From Fulvia fulva (taxonomy: Eukaryota > Ascomycota > Dothideomycetes > Mycosphaerellales > Mycosphaerellaceae), in assembly GCF_020509005.1 (NCBI RefSeq), contig NC_063016.1, forward strand, positions 2,046,001 to 2,110,000: DNA of 64,000 nt. The letters run 5' to 3'. Positions within the stretch are counted from its first letter, which is position 1. The number at the start of each line of letters is the position of its first letter. Below are positions 62,558 through 64,000 of this stretch, piece by piece. Below the pieces are notes generated by a model. That model had not been told where the DNA came from, ran no database searches, and saw only the letters and a program-made list of their open reading frames with translations. A program made the translations under genes and the position numbers.

Positions 62558-63005
62558 AATAAATTGGATGTAATGAAACAAGGTGTGTATGTTCCAAGGT
62601 GGTGGCTCAGATCCTGCTGAGGCTTCTGGTGTAGAATGGGAAAGTTCGTAGGTGTGGATACCAAGGCCTGCTTAGTAAAGTAAAGAAGGAGCGGTGTGAG
62701 GTCTCGGGGCTAGGACACAGGTCTGTCTCTCCTAGTAGAGCTTCAAATGACTTACTTGAAGTCCTTCTTGATAGTATCTCGATGCAGTTCTACCTACAGA
62801 GTATCTTCAAGGTATTGGCTTTGAGTAAGCCGCACAGAGTCCTTGTCTGGGTTACCTATCACTTAGTATCGAACTAAGCTCCTTAATAGGATAGACGGGG
62901 TAGACTTCTGATTCCCAGATGTTTTCTGCTACGATAGCAAGGGATACAAGTAACCTGTACTAATATAGGTTGCTCTTATTCCTACACAAACCCGGGCTTA
63001 TAACC

Positions 63006-63241
63006 TGTTGAAACAGGTACGGGTGGATAGCAGCGGAGTGGAGTAAGAGATCAATCTTTAACTGACTAAGAGCACGAGCATGTAGCAATATATCAGGAAC
63101 CAATATGTTGATTGTGTTGGATGTCTATCTAAGCTAAAGGGGAGAGAAGGTATCTCCCTACAAGCTAAGTCATCGTGGATGCCTTAGGCTGCCAGATCAC
63201 TTCCTGATTGTTGACTCCCTTTGAGATGCTACATCTCAACA
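63006..63241 (-). repeat. 5' LTR of copia B (236 bp), with mutated primer-binding site at 62994-63005
   Basis: It has one extra A near its end relative to copia A. The adjacent primer-binding site reads ggttataagccc on the minus strand versus ggttatgagccc in A, a RIP-type change inside the tRNA-complementary stretch. Confidence 0.9.
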
Positions 63242-63246
63242 GTACT

Positions 63247-64000
63247 TAGATATATAATATATATATATATAGCTGCTAGCCTCGAGGTCTAGTTACGACC
63301 TTAGGGTCTATAGACACCTAGATAGTACGCTTAAGAGACAAGGGTACTATATCGTAGTAGGAGATTTTAATATATACTACCCTTCCTAGGAAAGCCTTAT
63401 ATAGCCGCTCCCTATAGCCGACGAAGTACTCGACTTGATAGCGAGTAACGTAATTACCCTTAATACCCCAAAGGACCTAGGTACCTAGAAGAGAGGGGGA
63501 CTCTAAGGCACGATCGACCTCTTCTAGATCTTAGATAGCTACTACTATATAGTAACCTACTATAGGATCGAATATAAACTCGAGGCGTCGTTAGACTATA
63601 TACTAGTTAGGACCTCTATTACGATATAGATATAACGTATACTAGCGAGAACCCCTAAGCTAAACTAGGGAAAGGCCTACTAGGCTAATATCTAGGCGTA
63701 CCTCGATAACTCTAAGAGGCTAGTCTAGATCGCGTAGTAGCAATACAATAGTAAAGACGAGATAGACGAGGCAGTCTAAGGGTTAATAGACGAAATAAGA
63801 AAAGCGACCTTACTTTACGTTCCGCTTACCTAACTAACGACATAGTCTAAACTATACTAGACGCCGAAGTACACTACGGTAGTAAGAGAAGTAAGGAGAG
63901 CCCGCCGGGTATAGACGAGCAGCTATAGCGAGGAGGCCTAGAACGTATATAGGGAGGCATACTAATAGAAGAAAGCTATAATACGGAGGGAGAAAGTAGT
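63247..64000 (+). mobile_element. LINE copy 3, continuation after copia B; runs off right edge
   Basis: Aligns with LINE copy 2 from about 24297 onward (gctagcctcgaggtctag...). It covers the endonuclease region, with the GDFN block degraded near 63360-63390, and continues towards RT. The whole stretch is stop-rich. Confidence 0.85.

Larger units (their letters stand above)
57651..63241 (-). mobile_element. Copia copy B (same family as A), minus strand, mutated (5591 bp)
   Basis: LTRs at 57651-57861 (3', 211 bp) and 63006-63241 (5', 236 bp) are flanked by the 5-bp duplication gtact (57646-57650 and 63242-63246). It lies inside LINE copy 3, whose sequence rejoins across the site. Identity to A is very high along the whole length. 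Differences include several C-to-T changes at CpA, a one-base deletion in pol and a 25-bp deletion in the 3' LTR, so this copy is dead but not old. Confidence 0.95.

Overview
The window looks like a chromosome segment of a filamentous ascomycete fungus. Two short spliceosomal introns (54 and 60 nt), a Pol III tRNA-Thr with a canonical-position intron, typical fungal families (yeast-type amino-acid permease, NOC3, NIP7, F-box) and pervasive C-to-T change in the CpA/TpG context (the signature of repeat-induced point mutation, RIP) all point that way. A Dothideomycete is my guess; nothing here proves the class. LAYOUT: about 1-30.5 kb and 48.6-64 kb are nested transposable elements, mostly RIP-degraded; about 30.5-48.6 kb is a gene island with normal base composition. 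LEFT TE BLOCK: (i) 1-1352, 5' end of a minus-strand Ty3/gypsy-type element with an intact gag, cut by the window edge and inserted into (ii) a RIP-degraded Tad-like LINE on the minus strand (1353-5957). (iii) 5958-22490, a RIP-degraded minus-strand copia element (D) split by an almost pristine plus-strand copia element (A, 6409-12023, identical LTRs, TSD atagg) and by a minus-strand Ty3/gypsy element (E, 15507-22443, TSD attac). (iv) 22490-27475, a second copy of the LINE on the plus strand, followed by (v) a 5'-truncated related LINE (27476-30535). GENE ISLAND: amino-acid permease (minus), tRNA-Thr(CGT), NOC3 (minus) and NIP7 (plus) sharing a 184-bp divergent promoter, a lipase relic, a frameshifted FAD/NAD(P) oxidoreductase, a PRCC-domain protein, an F-box protein and a GH5 glycosidase C-terminal relic. 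NOC3 and NIP7 both serve 60S ribosome maturation, so their divergent pairing makes functional sense; the other genes show no shared pathway. Degraded genes concentrate at the right side of the island, towards the TE block. RIGHT TE BLOCK: solo LTR (48799-49317, TSD gtagc) of the same gypsy family as the left-edge element; a RIP-degraded copia copy (C) carrying a pogo/Fot1-like DNA transposon with about 57-bp TIRs (49824-51660, TA target duplication); a degraded gag-bearing element (about 52222-55640) without recognisable pol; and a third LINE copy (about 55640-64000) interrupted by a 195-bp insertion and by a second, mutated copy of the young copia family (B, 57651-63241, TSD gtact). No CRISPR, prophage or bacterial operon features are present. 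The most notable items are the shared in-frame TAG in both young copia copies, the antisense cysteine-rich ORF relic inside gypsy E, and the readable order of nested insertions.
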